Assembly (NCBI GenBank): GCA_026724425.1
Contig: JAIUCV010000226.1
Coordinates: forward strand, 868,001 to 932,000
Direction of reading: 5' to 3'
DNA: 64,000 nucleotides
Source of the DNA: Erythrophleum ivorense
Taxonomy: Eukaryota; Streptophyta; Magnoliopsida; Fabales; Fabaceae
Part shown: positions 1 through 13,299 of the stretch, piece by piece
Numbering within the stretch: the first letter of the stretch is position 1
Layout: every line of letters begins with the position of its first letter
Translations under genes and position numbers: made by a program
Notes under the pieces: model-generated
What the model was told of the DNA's origin: nothing
Database searches by the model: none
The model's input: the letters and a program-made list of their open reading frames with translations, nothing else

Positions 1-3000
1 ATGACAATCTGAACACAGCAAAAGCTTTCTAAGCCAATCCATTGAAAATCTTCAACAATAAATGACATTGTTGTATAAAGCAAGAGGAAAGATCTTATAT
101 TATTTTGCATAACAAAGATTTTTAAGCCAATCAAATTCAAAGATTCAAATATAGTCGTGTATATGTTAATTATGTTAAGACCATTGATACCTATCTTGAA
201 AATGTTTAGACAACATAAATGAATTGCCTTTATTGCTAATTTTCTTGGAAATTGAAACTTGATTATAGTAGCTACATTATTTAGCTAATAAGGGATTATT
301 ATGTTTTACTATGGTATGAATATTCTTTATGTGCCCATTATTCTAGATTTTAAAAATGTTGACCTTATAAGTTTAGCTGCCATATTCTAAGCGTCTTAGA
401 TGTTGATAAGGAATGCTTAATCAATAATTAATAAACATGTCACAGTAGTTGCAGCCATGTAAGCAATATGAGGTGGAGGCTTAAAATTGTGACAAACTAG
501 TTTCATTAATTGTGCCAAAAACATTCTTTTAGTCTATTATTGTCATACCTAGAGGTTCTTACTATATTATTACGAAAATACAGGTTAGTAATTCTATTTT
601 CTCCTTGTAATAGTAATATTCCTTCCATTGTGGAGAAATAAAAGCTAAACAAGACACCATTAATTACATTTTTAAGACCTATTTTTATAAAATTTCCTTA
701 CCCAGTCAAATGCCATCCTAAAATCATGAAAATTGGTAGAATAATTCCTCATAATGTCAATAAAAAGCAACTAAAATATTTTTGAAAACACCCATGGATG
801 ACCCTTTAACCAGTACTGTATAAGCCACTACCTAGTTTAAACTCGTTGCACACTATCATCTCTGTTTCTGACTTAGTTGCCCTGGTAAACAAATTCTAAA
901 AATTCTAAAACTTTCCAAATCTAAGTTTATATGTCTTAGCTACCTTACCATAAAATTTCATACATCAATTCATTCATTTGCCTATTTAATGAAATTTATT
1001 ATGAATCCTATTCAAAGCTGTCTTGTACAGGAGTTGCATTGAATTAGCACATCCTTTCCATGATCTAACTTGTTCCAAAAATTCTGTAACTTTTTAGATC
1101 TTATGTTCAAAGGATGGAAAACTCATTATAAAGTTTTGGGCTTAGAACTCCCCCTCAAACTATTTCTACCTGAGGCAGATATTAAGTACCTGAATTGCAT
1201 ATCAATTTGACGTTCTAGCTAAATATACTCTGTTACGATTTCTCCAAACTCAGGGGATTCATGCCTAACATTTTAAGATGGCTCCCTAATATCAAACAAA
1301 CACATACTATTTTTCCAAAATCATTCCCAAGATTATGATAATCAATTTCATGCAAAAACGGTAATCTAAGTTACTTTTATATACAATGCAACATTTTTGT
1401 CAAGTATTGTCGTCGAGCTGCATGAAAAGTTACTTAGGTGCCATTATCATACAGACATAAAATAAAGGGCTACAAAAAACCCTAAGTTCTCAAAATGAAG
1501 TCACATTTTAACATTTCACATTATTCAGAGAGTTTATGAAACTAACTATGATAACAATACGTAGCCTATGATTCTGCTTGTTTATTTTCTACTGGTTTGG
1601 CTCTATCTGTGGTATAACTAATACCTAAAAATAATTAACTTGATAATGAGATAAAATCCCAGTAGGTAACATTGCACTCAAAGAGTATACACATATACGG
1701 CATTGAATATCATCCAGGGTATGTTTGATGCATAATTTAGTGTAAGAGCATGCAATTACCAAACAATAGCATACATTCATACATTCGACTGGTCATTGGC
1801 CAACAACAGAGGTTTAATACTCATAAGAGTCACTATAGTGGACATACATGCAATCATACACAGCACAAGGAATTCAAGAATTATTCAATGCAATTACGTA
1901 ATCAACCAAAATGAATACAGTGTTAACTATCTATTCTGTCAATGCTATTCTATTAAGTTATTCCTTAGTCTGTGTTATCCTAATTGCTTCCCTAAAATTT
2001 TAGCCACATATTACCTTAACTAAAAAGAAATCATGGTCAAGATTTAAATTACAATTACACTACTAACTTCCTGTATGGTAAATCTTACTTCTCTTCCATT
2101 AGTTGGGAATTTGAGTTTCTAATTTGAAAGTAATCATGTTTCCAATTTCTTTTCTTCTCATTAATTAAATACCATCTGAATTAATTGTGTTCAGTTCAAG
2201 GCCTTAAAGTCCAACTTCGAATCTTTATTTGTATGGCAATTTAGTCCCTAATTAATAGCTTTCCTAGCCTTGGTACATTCCTTTCCAATTGTGGCAATTA
2301 TATATACATACATACATACATACATATATATATACTTTGTATAATATCCAATTACATGGTTCCATCTAGTGTCAAAATATCCCTCATACATACTGCCCTT
2401 TTGTGCTATTTCTCTAATCCAATTTAAGACATTCCTAAGGTGCTATTCTTATGGCCAACTAGGTATACATAATGTCCTTTCCACTGCACCCCCACTCTCG
2501 GCCTAATTGATTTCAAAGGAGAAGAGTTTAAGCACTTACCTTCAAAGACTTGTGGCTTCCTCCCAAGTTCCTCTAGTATTCGTTTCCTCAATGTACTATG
2601 GCTTTGATGAAGTCCTTTGCACCTATGGTCTATTTTCTTGTCCTTTCATCTTTATGGCTTACCGAGCTCTCTTCCATTCCTTCCACTACCATTCTCAGCC
2701 TCAATGAATTAATGTGGAGAACAATAGTATAAGTGCCACATTCAGCATCCCAACTAAAAGTGAATGCACTTGAGATGATTAAAAATTCATTCTGTCCTAC
2801 TTCTTATTTGGTGCTATGCAATGTGGTAGCATATATATGCTTCTTTCCCATTTAAGCACTAGGTGTAATTGATATTTAACTCCCACAGCTAAAAGAGTGC
2901 GAGCCATAACCAAATGTAATTTATATACATTTTTTTTTGCATGATGAAAGCATAAGGTGCATGTGATTTGTTTATTGAAATTTCTTTCTCCCATGGTCCC

Positions 3001-3784
3001 ACACCATCGTTCAAGCTAGGTGTCTCCTTATCATGTTCCTAACCAAACAATGTATCAAGCAATGATTCATGGCTTTTCCACGGCTGAAGCATAATATGGC
3101 AATTTACCAAATGAATTTTGTATATGCAATTCATGGTGGAGCATTAGAATTTGATGTATGTATTTTATTTATCTTGATCTCTCTCTTTTGGCCCCACTCC
3201 ACTATCCATTCCAAGTGTCCTTATTCCATATTGTCTAAACCATTGATCTACATGAATGTCATGGCAAATTTCCACAACTGAATGAGGACCTAATGCCATA
3301 ACTAAATATCTTTGGATTAGTGGAATGTCATGGGGTCACATTTTTGTCTTTATTATCTCTTGTTTGTTTGCCTCTTCCTACATCACTTACTTCACCATGC
3401 AAGGTGCTAATGGTTCCAAGGTTGATTCAAGTGTTTATTTAAGTATTAGTTCTTGATATGCATGGCTAAATGGATGGGCTATCACGTGAATGAATGTAAA
3501 TACCTATATTTTCATGTATTTGAAGGTAATGAAATGCTATAATGGTCACAAGCTTATCTTGAATTATTTCGATATGCTTCCATATTAAATGAATTGACAT
3601 GCCAATATCTCACTAAGGCTTCCTAACATATATCCTCCTCTTTAGTACTAATGAAATCAATTAGCTCCTAATCAACCTTGGTTAGTTCCTTAATGCTTAC
3701 TCGAGGTTGTCCCTTGATGTTCTTCTTTAGTTTGTTTAGTTATATTACCATTTTAAAGAAAATTTAGAATGTGACACTCATATA
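1..3784. other. AT-rich intergenic DNA, no gene seen
   Basis: All reading frames here are short and none shows a recognisable domain. A small (TA)(CATA) microsatellite lies near 2299-2335. The stretch around 2500-2700, read on the minus strand, has a purine-rich leader followed by a GTAAGT donor-like site, a layout also seen in the repeat at 3785-4690. It may therefore be old LTR sequence in the opposite orientation, but I cannot establish that. Confidence 0.6.
2299..2335. repeat. TA/CATA microsatellite
   Basis: A short run of TA dinucleotides flanks several CATA tetranucleotides. It is a simple sequence repeat with no associated gene. Confidence 0.85.
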
Positions 3785-4690
3785 GATGGATCATCTCTAA
3801 TAACTTCATTTTGTAGGTTTTTAGACTTTTTTTTAAGTAATAAAATATGATGTAGGATATAACACCCAATAATTAAATAAGGAGTATAACTAAAGATTTG
3901 AACATAACAATTCATAAGAGAAGTGAAAAGATTAAACAAATAAAAAAATATTAAAACCCTTATTATTGAGACCCAATTTGGGCCCAATTAAAAGACCCAA
4001 ACCTAATATTAGCAAAAACTATCATAGCTAAATGATTTTGTTCCTTTTCATTTTACACAATCCAAAAACTGAACAAAAAAGAAGGATAGCTCAAGACTTT
4101 CATGGCTGCCAACCTAAGCTCGTTGCATGGAGGTTCCTCCAATGGTGCTAGCTTTTAAAGGTTCCTTATTGCATGGAGGATCCAACAAAAATTGTTTTAC
4201 TCCTTTAGCTCTCTCCCCTAATTTGTATAGTTCCTCCAATAGAGTTGGCTTCTAGTGTGAAGGTTAAGGGAATGAGAGTTTGAACATGAATTAGAGAGAA
4301 GAAGGAGACAAGAAGTTGAAACTAGGTAAACCCTTCATCCTTGAAATCCATTGCATGTCATTTTAAGATTGAATTATCTCTCCATAACATCATTCATAAT
4401 TTGACCAAATCATAGAGGTGCTAAGAAGAGCTAATGGCTTCAGCTTGAGAGTTTCAAGCTATTAGAAGAAAGAAAGTTTGATTGAAGGTAAGTGTTTCCA
4501 TCCAAGTTCCACTAGAATTGGGTATTTGATAATTCATATGATTGAATGTAATTCTCTATGTTGATGAAAATGCAAAAAGGGAATTAAAAAGGAGACTTGT
4601 GATAGGAAGCTTAATTGTAATGGAGATGATGATGGAAGGATAGGTTTGATAAGAAAATAAGCATCTCAATTGTAGCCTTGAAGCATAATA
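3785..4690 (+). repeat. Dispersed repeat, copy 1 (LTR-like 5' portion)
   Basis: This segment is clearly homologous over about 900 bp to 59112-59943. Shared landmarks are a T-rich stretch after TTTTAGAC, an ACACCC-type block near 3861, the phrase GGCCCAA, a CATGGCTGCCAAC block near 4102 and a GAAGGTAAGTGTTT donor-like site near 4486. Layout and terminal motifs resemble the leader of a large plant Gypsy-type LTR. No protein is encoded. This copy is uninterrupted at the TAA near 4670, where copy 2 carries a Harbinger insertion. Confidence 0.7.
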
Positions 4691-5814
4691 ATTAAGTTAA
4701 TAATAGAATTGAACTTAATGTTTGGTTATGATTGGTTAAATTGTGAAAAAGAATGGAATAAGGATAACATTGTAGAAGAGCTCATAATTGGGAATGTGGA
4801 AGCTAGAAGTAAGGTTCTTGAAGACTAGTAAATTGGTATGTAGGCTTTCCATTTAATATTATGAATTTGTTGTATTGCTAAAAGTTGGATTATAGGGTTA
4901 GATGTGTTTCTTTATTTTGATTTAATTATGGGAGCTTGGCTAAAGACCTTGGAAGCTTGAAATTATAAAGAAATTCCCCTCTTGGTTCTCATGTGGATAG
5001 GAAGAGAACTTTAGACTGTAACCAATTAAGGTATATGCCATTGAATTAAGCGTGTAGATCTTATATGTTTGGAATGACTAAGAAAAAAGGGATAATTATT
5101 CATTGCATGATATATGTGTAGAGATCTTATTCTTGTTAGATTGGTAGAGCCTTGTTTTTGCAAAGGAACTAGTTAAACCATACCTCACAAGTGGTTGGTT
5201 ATCTTTCATGACATATTTCTTTGAAATGGATGTGTATGCATGCTTTATTAAGCTGAGATATTTATTTGATTGCCTATAAGAATGAGTTTCTAAGGACAAA
5301 GCAAATTCCTCCCTGTGGTTTATAAGTTTCCAAAGACAATTTCTTCATATGGTTTAGTTTCAGGATTCGCATCGCATTAGCCATATGAAACTAATGAGAT
5401 ATGCTTGAGATGTATGAGACATATGAGTATTTCTTCTCTTTATGCAATCAAATATGCTATGCTTTTTATTGATGTATGCTTATATGCTATTCTAGTTCTA
5501 AGTGTTTTATGCTTAATATGCATGGAAAGATAATTCAACTATTGGGATTTCTATCTCATCCCTTTAAAGGACAACTACTTTATATCTTTTAAGAGAAGAA
5601 TCATCTAAAAGGCTTGACAAGTAACTTGAGGCCTGAAACTAGTAGGTTGCAATGTGTACGGATGGCTAAACATACATACTTTTATGAGAATGCTTGAATT
5701 TTCTGGAGATACATAGGGTTCATAAGGTGTATGTAAGGCTAAAGGGCCCACTATGTTGGATCTTGCTTATATATGTATGGATGAATGCCAAGATAGGATT
5801 CAATATATGTAGTC

Positions 5815-5846
5815 TTTTTTTTTTTTTGGCTTGGGGGGGGGGGGGG
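5815..5846. repeat. Poly-T followed by a G14 homopolymer
   Basis: A T13 run is followed after five bases by fourteen consecutive G. This is a simple-sequence tract; a similar G13 run after T7 occurs at 10641-10660. Confidence 0.9.
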
Positions 5847-7483
5847 CAGAGGTTGGAACGATGTGTTTATGGATATGAACAAATACCATGTGTATGGTTT
5901 GTGATACTTTGCAATTGAAGAAGTGTATATTTTGTTATGTAATGGGTTGTTGTGGTTTTGGTTCTCTTATTGTGGCTGTGTGGAAAATTATAGTTCATGC
6001 CTAGATAAATTCTCTTGTTTCATATTTAAGAAATGTTTGGTGAAGTATTAGAGGCCATGAGTTGTAATGTTTAGGACATAGAACCTAATTCATGTAGAAA
6101 CTCATATAAAGTTAGTAGTTAACTTGGTATAGTAGAGCTATGGTCACTTACACCATTTGGTGCTCTTGTGGGAAATTTATGCTTTGTGCAAGTGTAATTT
6201 AATGGATCATAGTGGTTAGAAGTGATTTAGGGTTAATTGAAACCCAATTGCAAATTTTGAGTATGTGAAACCTAAATAATAGACAAATTTGAGAGTTAGT
6301 CTTTGTAATTGTAACAACTAAAAAAAATAAAAAAAATCAAAATCAAATAGTTGACAATGAATCAATAGGAAAATTTAAAAAAGGTATATTAAAGAAAGTA
6401 ATTGACATAGAAAAAATTATAATCAAGAATTTTAATTGGAACTAAACAAGATAAATTATAGGTTAAAAAAAATCTAAAAAAAGCACTGATTTCAAATTTA
6501 TTTTTAGCCCATACTATTATTATTATTATTATTATTATTGTTCCAATGTACTCTCCTTGTGACTACTTAACGTGGGGACCATAGCATTTAGTTCATTTCT
6601 TTTTTTAATCTTCCTTTATATTTCTTAATGTAAGTCTCATATCCCAATATATATATGCATCCTTTCTGACTTATAGTAGAGTGTGGGACCTCCTTTCTTC
6701 ACTTGTCCCACTTCTTTCCTTGTTATAATTTTTAATTAACTCCTTACATCTGATCTTTTAAAGGAGCATTCTCGAAGCAAAAAAAATATACATAATTTTG
6801 TCTTTCTTGCATCAGACTTGACCATCCTGCCACTTTATTTTCTTTGGGCTCTTTTTCTTATTACCTTGTGTCTCATGAAGCTTCTGTGTGTGCTTCACCT
6901 CCACTCAATGTATTGTGTCTTTTGTGTTTTGGGGCAGCAAAGGGACATTAGGAATTCCACAATACAACTTTCCCAAGGTGATTTCCTCCTTCATTCAATC
7001 CTTGTGGTTGGCCGAAACTCCTTCGTTTAAAGTTAATATTAGCTTTAATTTTATTCTTTTAGCTGGTAGTCTCTTTTTCGACCAAACTATACAAGGTAGG
7101 AAACTTGCTCTTGGTTTTCAATTTCCATAAATTACTACTCATCAAAAATCCTTTTATAGATCAGTCTTTATTACTGATACTTTTTTACTAATTGGTCTTG
7201 AAACTCTTGTGCCTTATTTTCTCCCAAATATTTTTCCCCTCTTTATGGCAACCTTGTCATCCTTGTACCACAATTGAGAAACCCATCCCACTTAGTACCT
7301 TGACCCTTCTAGTCCTTGTTGATCGCAGGTGGTCCTAAAGTCTTTATGATTTAGTGGCTTGGGTAATTGCAAGGATAAGGCATTGTGGCATATGAGTTAG
7401 TAACGCAATTGGGAAACCTTATTGCTTATGGTAAAAATCCCTCTTTCCCACTAATTGTGTATTTCAACTTAAAGTTCTTTGGA

Positions 7484-7506
7484 ATATATATATATATATA
7501 TATATA

Positions 7507-7534
<28 letters not shown>
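7484..7534. repeat. (TA)n(GT)n compound microsatellite
   Basis: About eleven TA dinucleotides pass directly into about fourteen GT dinucleotides. This is a simple compound microsatellite in LTR-like DNA. Confidence 0.9.
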
Positions 7535-7537
<3 letters not shown>

Positions 7538-10500
7538 AATGTCCGTAAGCTCAAGAATGGAAATTTTGTAGTTGTAGGAAAATCCCTAATTAGGTATTTA
7601 CGTGTAGTAGTCACTTGCCACAACCTTTAGTAATAATGCAGTAACATAAGGTTAATATATATATATATATTGGTCATTGTGAATCAATACGAAGAATAAG
7701 TTAACACTAGAAACATTTATAATAAGTTAAGTACTAAATTAAGGCAATCCTAAAGTAAGAATTGATCTAGTAGTGAGTAAACTAAGTTAGGATGCGCAAT
7801 ACCAAGGTTGTAACTAGCGTATGATTAGTATCTAAATCTAATTCAGGCTAGGAAAATTTAACAAAACTAAGGTAAGAAGAACCCATTAATATTGTTCTTG
7901 TACTTAAGTTGAATTATTGCAAATATATTTATAGGGATGGCATCTTTGGAATCTCCTTTTAGAAGCAAGCAACAGTGATTCAGATTGAATGATTATCGCT
8001 ATTTAGTGAGCACTATGAGTAGATAATGCTGACTGCACAAGCTATGAAAATTCCATTTCATTTCTTTTATTTAAATATTATTTATTTGATTATCATTTAC
8101 TTAACTCTTTAATGTTATTATTTAGTTTTCCAAATGTTCGCTTAAGTGTTGCAATAACTTGGGAAATAAGACAAAGTTTGAAATATTTTTTTTTATTCAA
8201 TGTGAGGGTTTAATTAAAATTTTCTAAGCTTTTGTAAGTTTGTAATATTTAAAGACGTATGTTGCTTATATGCTCTAACAGTGAGGGTGATTAAGAATGT
8301 TGGTTTATTTATTTATTTATTTTTAGCATCCTTGATGGGATTTATCTATTCCAGAACACTACAGCTAACCGCAATAGAGGTTGGCCATAGTGTACTGTGA
8401 TTTGTATCCCCAACTAGTAGGGATATTGCTAGCCCCATGTAGTTGGCCACCATATGTAGATCTGTTATGAATTTCACGAGCGAATTGCTCAACGTCTATG
8501 TTACTTACCCTCACGAGCTGTGTGCTCTGCATCTGATTCAATTAGTACCGGTTAGATGCTTCCCAATGCATTTGATGAATGATTTTATTGGAAGAAAATA
8601 TTAATTACTATATTTAAAGTTGTAATTACTGGATTACTATTTTGAATATAACTTTAAAATAAAATTTTCTTATACTGTATAGTTAGCCGTATCTACTCAC
8701 CATGCGTTTAACTCACTTCTTTTATTTTCATTTTTTTTTTCAGATAGTAGGATTGAACCCGATCCCTCTTTAGTGACTTAGGATAAGTCATCCCCTTTTT
8801 GTTCTTGGTAAGCCCGCATCTATTTGCGTGGGCATATTTGGGCGAACAACATGAAATCTATTTTGTTTTGGAGTATGTTTTATATCGCTCCACTGAGTCA
8901 CAGATAGGGTTCCTTATCCTTAGAAATTAATGTATATTAGTTTGAATTGATAGTATGACTCTCTTTTAATATAATTGTATTGGCTGGGCTAATTGTAAAA
9001 ATATCGAGAGGTCTAAATTACAGAGAAGGCTTTGTCAAAATTTCTACGAAAGCCAGATGCAATTAAATATGTTTAATACAAGTATAATTCACAATTGTTC
9101 TGTTTGGTCTTACCATTTGATATTGAATTATAGGAATATAAATTGAATGTTTGATGGGGTTTTAGTTTTAGATAGATTTACGGAAGAGAAAGTATTTATC
9201 TTCTATGCTGGTCACACTTTTTGGTTGCGGGGTGTGACAGTAACGGTGTTGAAAGAGGTTTGAGGGGGTCCTTTTGTGTTCCACCTATTTTTATGGAGCT
9301 TTAGATGTTTAGAAAAGTTTAAATATGCTTTTGAAACATGCTCAAAGTGTTTAGAAGAACTGAGAAGGTGTATTTTGGATTTTGATTTAACACTCATTGG
9401 TTCTTCGAGGTGAATTTTTACTGTCATGCTCTATGTAACTGCATTTTAGGGGCTGTTTTGCATGGAGTTTGTGATAATTTGGTTGTTTGAAATTGTTCCT
9501 TGGTGTTAGTGCAAGAGGGGGGAAGTTTAGACCTCAATCTTGATGAGTTAGGAGAGTAAGATCTCACTTTTTAGTGTTTACAAGGGGAATTTTTGTCATG
9601 GGACTGTCATGTAACTCATGGCTTTTGGTTGCTGTCCTAGTGGTTAATTACAGTTAGCTTGAGCTTTTGTGGATGGTTTAGGAAGGGGATGATGGTAACT
9701 CGTATGAGAAGCTTGAATTAGTACCATATAGGTCCCTCAGTAATTCAAAGGGTTAGCTTCTAAGAGGACTTTTAGTGCAGAATTTTCTGCACTAAGTGTG
9801 TGGTTACTCCATTTTGGTCTATATGGTAATCTAGAGTGCGTGAAAACTCTTAAACCTTGGTAATATCTTCGAGTGGGGAATATTTTAATGAAAGATTACA
9901 ATTGCAGAAGGCTAGATAGTGAGTTCACTCTACTTTTCCTAGCCAACCCTTGTACCATCTTATGTATATTTGGAATTATGATAATTTTGAGTTACAACTT
10001 TCTAGCTTAATTCTTTAAGCTTTTCTTTTTCTAGCATTTTGTAGCCACATAATTCATCCTTAGAAGTGGGAGAATTTGTTAGAAGAAGTTGATCCACTTA
10101 GCACACTATAGCCTCACAACCATAGAGCTTTTTTTTTTTTTGTGTGTGGCGCCAAGCTTGTGGTCCTAGTATAGCAAAAGTGTGTCTTGAGCGTTGGTTC
10201 TATCCTTTTAGAATGAGTTTTTGAGTCTTAAATTTTACCTAATCTGTAAGATGAGATTCTAAGTATCTAAAGAAGAGTTAGCAACTTAGAAAATGTACTG
10301 TTTAGGTACAGATTTGGATGATATACATTTATATATATGGATTAATTCTTGAAGAATGTTAAGTTGGCCTTAATACCTACGCCATTTTTAATGATTATAT
10401 TATGTTGAGTTCTTCTTCAGAAACTTCTATCCAAGTCATGTTTAGAACAACCTTAAGCCAATTTTTAGTAGTTCCGTCCCTTTAGTTAGCTAGTGTCCAT

Positions 10501-10640
10501 AGATAACTTAACTCTTTTCAAGCTAACTTATATTTATAAATAACTTAAAAATCTTTTTAGTTAGCTGGTATACTTAAGTTTCTTCATTTTACAGTTTAAA
10601 TATTGGTTTAATCTATTTTTGAAAAAACTTAAAGTTTATC

Positions 10641-10660
10641 TTTTTTTGGGGGGGGGGGGG
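10641..10660. repeat. T7G13 homopolymer tract
   Basis: Seven T are followed by thirteen consecutive G. It is the second long poly-G run in this otherwise AT-rich window. Confidence 0.9.
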
Positions 10661-10969
10661 CAATTGAAAGCCAAATTAACTATGTCTCCACTATATTTTG
10701 CTAAATTTGATTTGCTTTGCCTATGGAGATAGGTGTCACATAAAGTATTTAAAAATTATAAGTGGAAGGAAATAAATTTTAATTATTAGAGAAAATTATA
10801 TTTTAAACATTTTAATTGTACTATACAGTTAAAATTGTTATCCTTTCATTTATAATTTTTAAATAACTAATTAAATCTTTTAAGTACTCCCTAGAAAAAA
10901 AGAAGCCGCACAGTCAGCAGTAATCTGAGTTGCTCTAGATAATCCAGACACCTCTCTTTTATCTTTTTA

Positions 10970-11011
<42 letters not shown>

Positions 11012-11018
11012 GTATATT
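10970..11018. repeat. (TA)n microsatellite
   Basis: An almost pure TA run with a few interruptions (ATACA, ATGTA). Confidence 0.85.
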
Positions 11019-11522
11019 ATATTCTAGAAAATTTGCCCCTTGACTCTTAATTTCTCTACCAGAAAAATGTGCGGAGCACAAACTATAATGAGGTGAGTTT
11101 TTGTATATTTAGTATTTAATTTGTCATTAGTGCTTAAATCACCCTTTTTTTTCTGGTCATATGCCAAGGTTTTTTTTTATCAGTTTGCATATAAATAGAG
11201 GTTAAGTCCTTTAAATAATTTTGAGAATGCATCTTACATCAATTTGATATATTTTTTTTTAAAAAAAATAAATTCTCCTAGTTACAGACCCTAAAATTTT
11301 AACTAAAATTTCTTATTATATTATGAATTATATGGAATTCTAAAAAATAATTGTCTCGAGACATTGTGTTATGTACTGAATCAAGTCTCTTTTATTTGAA
11401 GAATAAGCAAGCCATTTTGGAGACGAGATAATGACTAATGAGTAATGAGGGTTGTTTTGGTTTCTCTTTTGTTTCTTATACAAATGCACAATAAGATTCG
11501 TGTGAAAAACCTGACAAGACTA

Positions 11523-12328
11523 ATGAACAACAAAGAAGACGGAAGCAGCAGCAAATGGTCACATATTGATGATGATGTCTTGGATTTGATTGTAGAACAG
11601 CTACGCCTCACCGATTACCTCCGAATGGATCTGAGCCATCTGCTCGAGTTGGCGAGCCACCGTTGCTAAAGCCATTGCAAAAAAGCATTGTGCTGCTTCA
11701 CCTGAATTGCCACTTCTTCTTCGATAAACATATTATCGCAGAAACAACTTGTTCACTGAAAGCGCCTTCAACTCCACAAGGCAACCAATCTTGAAAGACC
11801 AGATTTTGCCATGGCACAGTATAAGGGTGGATGATCCTGAGTGAGTTTTCATATTTTTCTCGACCCGATGTTCAAACCATCTTTTTCTTAAAACCAGTAA
11901 CGAATGCTAGAGTCTCCCTCCCATCAAGGTTGAAGAACACTCATACCCCCATTTATAAAATTGTGGCCTCTTCAAAATCCAGTGACCCACATTGTCTTGT
12001 GGTGTTTGTCTTCTGTGACTTCTGCAATTTTGCATTCAGTAGGATCTCTGATCAGTGCACATGGGCTCTAATTGAAGGACATTTGGAGGTTGGAATTACT
12101 TTCACAGAAGTGGAGATTCTTGGTGGGAAATTGTATGCTATTACGGAGGTGATGTTAGATTCGATATTGGTTTACGATATGCAAGAAGAACCCTTAAAAC
12201 CTAAAATATTAGCCAAGCTTCCAGCAAGACCAGCACAACTCAGGGCATTTGGCAATATTCGTCAAAATTATGTTAACGTTTTTGATTGTCTAGCCATTGA
12301 TGCTTCATCTGTCTTACATCTCAGTTAA
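11523..12328 (+). pseudogene. F-box / DUF295 (KIB-like) protein pseudogene
   Basis: The ATG at 11523 opens an N-terminal F-box: WSHIDDDVLDLIVEQL, then a leucine-rich stretch. Intact F-box/DUF295 proteins are SCF ubiquitin-ligase substrate receptors, or organellar proteins in some relatives. After the F-box the frame shifts: the continuation CSSWR-VAKAIAKKHCAASPELP lies in another frame, and the frame at 11445-11669 stops at TAA. That continuation meets its own stop near 11724. The C-terminal DUF295 portion is readable from about 11831 to 12325, with the order VSLPS, KIVASS, CLVVF, CTWALIEG, VEILGGKLYA. About 270 codons is shorter than the usual 350-400 of the family. Because of at least one frameshift and one stop I call it a pseudogene. 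Assignment to the F-box/DUF295 family is fairly secure; the subgroup is not. Confidence 0.75.
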
Positions 12329-13299
12329 TGAACGTTTAGGTTGGCTATATGAATCTGGATAAGGAGTATAATTTTATGAGCTTCCATTAATTCCATAATC
12401 AAAGCAAATGGTCAAAATGGCATAAATCTAAATTCTTGATAGTTATGTGCTACATCTATATAATTGATGCATGTCCATCTAATTATTATATTAAAAAAAA
12501 TAAAGCTGAAAAATAAAAACGTGAATAACTATATGTTGTACGGATAACTATTAAAAAAATAAATGTGCAGGATCTAAACCCATTTAGTAATATTATCTAA
12601 ACATAATAGTTTTAGCAACTCACGTGAATAGTTTTAGTAGATGAACGTGTAGTATCTATAATGGGTGACGTGCAGGATATAGAATATGAAGTTTTGCTTC
12701 TTCTTTTTTCCATTAATTCTTGTTTTCTTTTCCTCTAATTTGATTATAACAAATTTGGGTTATAATATATATGGTGGAAATAAAAATATAAGAAAATATA
12801 TTGACATATGATAACTCAATAGAGCAATGTACTTTCTCTATTATTGTTTCTATTTGTTATATTCTCAAATTAATGTATTTAAATATCTATTTATTGAGGA
12901 ATGAACTTTTTGTTGATGAAGAATGCATTCATATATATTTTAAACCATATTGGTTTAATTCAATTATTAATATGTGTATATATTATTAATTGAATTTTTT
13001 TTTACAAATTTATTGGTTTGATTCATATATCTTCTATAATGATATATGCACTTATCATTAATCAAATATATATATTTATTTATTTTAATATGTGCACTTG
13101 TTGGTAAATATGTATTTATTTTTAATTTTAGGCATTTACTTGCATATAGATTGTTTTATGAATTAAAATAAATATTTATCACCAAAGTGATTGATTTATG
13201 TTAATTTGTAAGACATTTTATCATATAACGATCTCTTATTTTATTAGTTATTGTACACAACTACTTGCTCAAAGGAGTTTTTTGGCTTGTTTTAACTAG
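12329..13299. other. AT-rich intergenic DNA, no gene seen
   Basis: Only short AT-rich frames occur here. The end, from about 13250, may hold a degraded partial monomer of the adjacent tandem repeat, since ACTACTTGCTCAAAGG resembles part of the monomer. Confidence 0.6.

Larger units (their letters stand above)
4691..9239 (+). mobile_element. Probable body of an old large LTR ending in GGGTGTGACA
   Basis: No coding frame is supported here. The stretch continues from the LTR-like repeat and ends near 9228-9239 with GCGGGGTGTGACA, a typical 3' terminus of plant Gypsy LTRs. A polypyrimidine tract followed by CAG near 8730-8743 looks like the acceptor of a spliced leader. I looked for a 5-bp target duplication between candidate 5' ends (3770, 3858) and 9240 and found none, so the boundaries and the single-element interpretation are uncertain. 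Simple repeats are embedded at 5815-5846 and 7484-7534. Confidence 0.35.
9240..11522. other. Intergenic DNA, no gene seen
   Basis: No frame here carries a recognisable domain. Contents are AT-rich sequence, a T-run near 10129, a T7G13 tract at 10641-10660 and a (TA)n microsatellite at about 10970-11018. The last 100 bases lie directly upstream of the F-box pseudogene and could include its old promoter, but no clear TATA box stands out. Confidence 0.6.

Noticed and set aside
3770..9239. A single 5.4-kb solo LTR from TGTGACAC to GGGTGTGACA
   Set aside because: The expected target duplication is absent (TAGAA versus GTAAC), and homology with 59112-59943 does not begin at that TG, so the left boundary is not supported.
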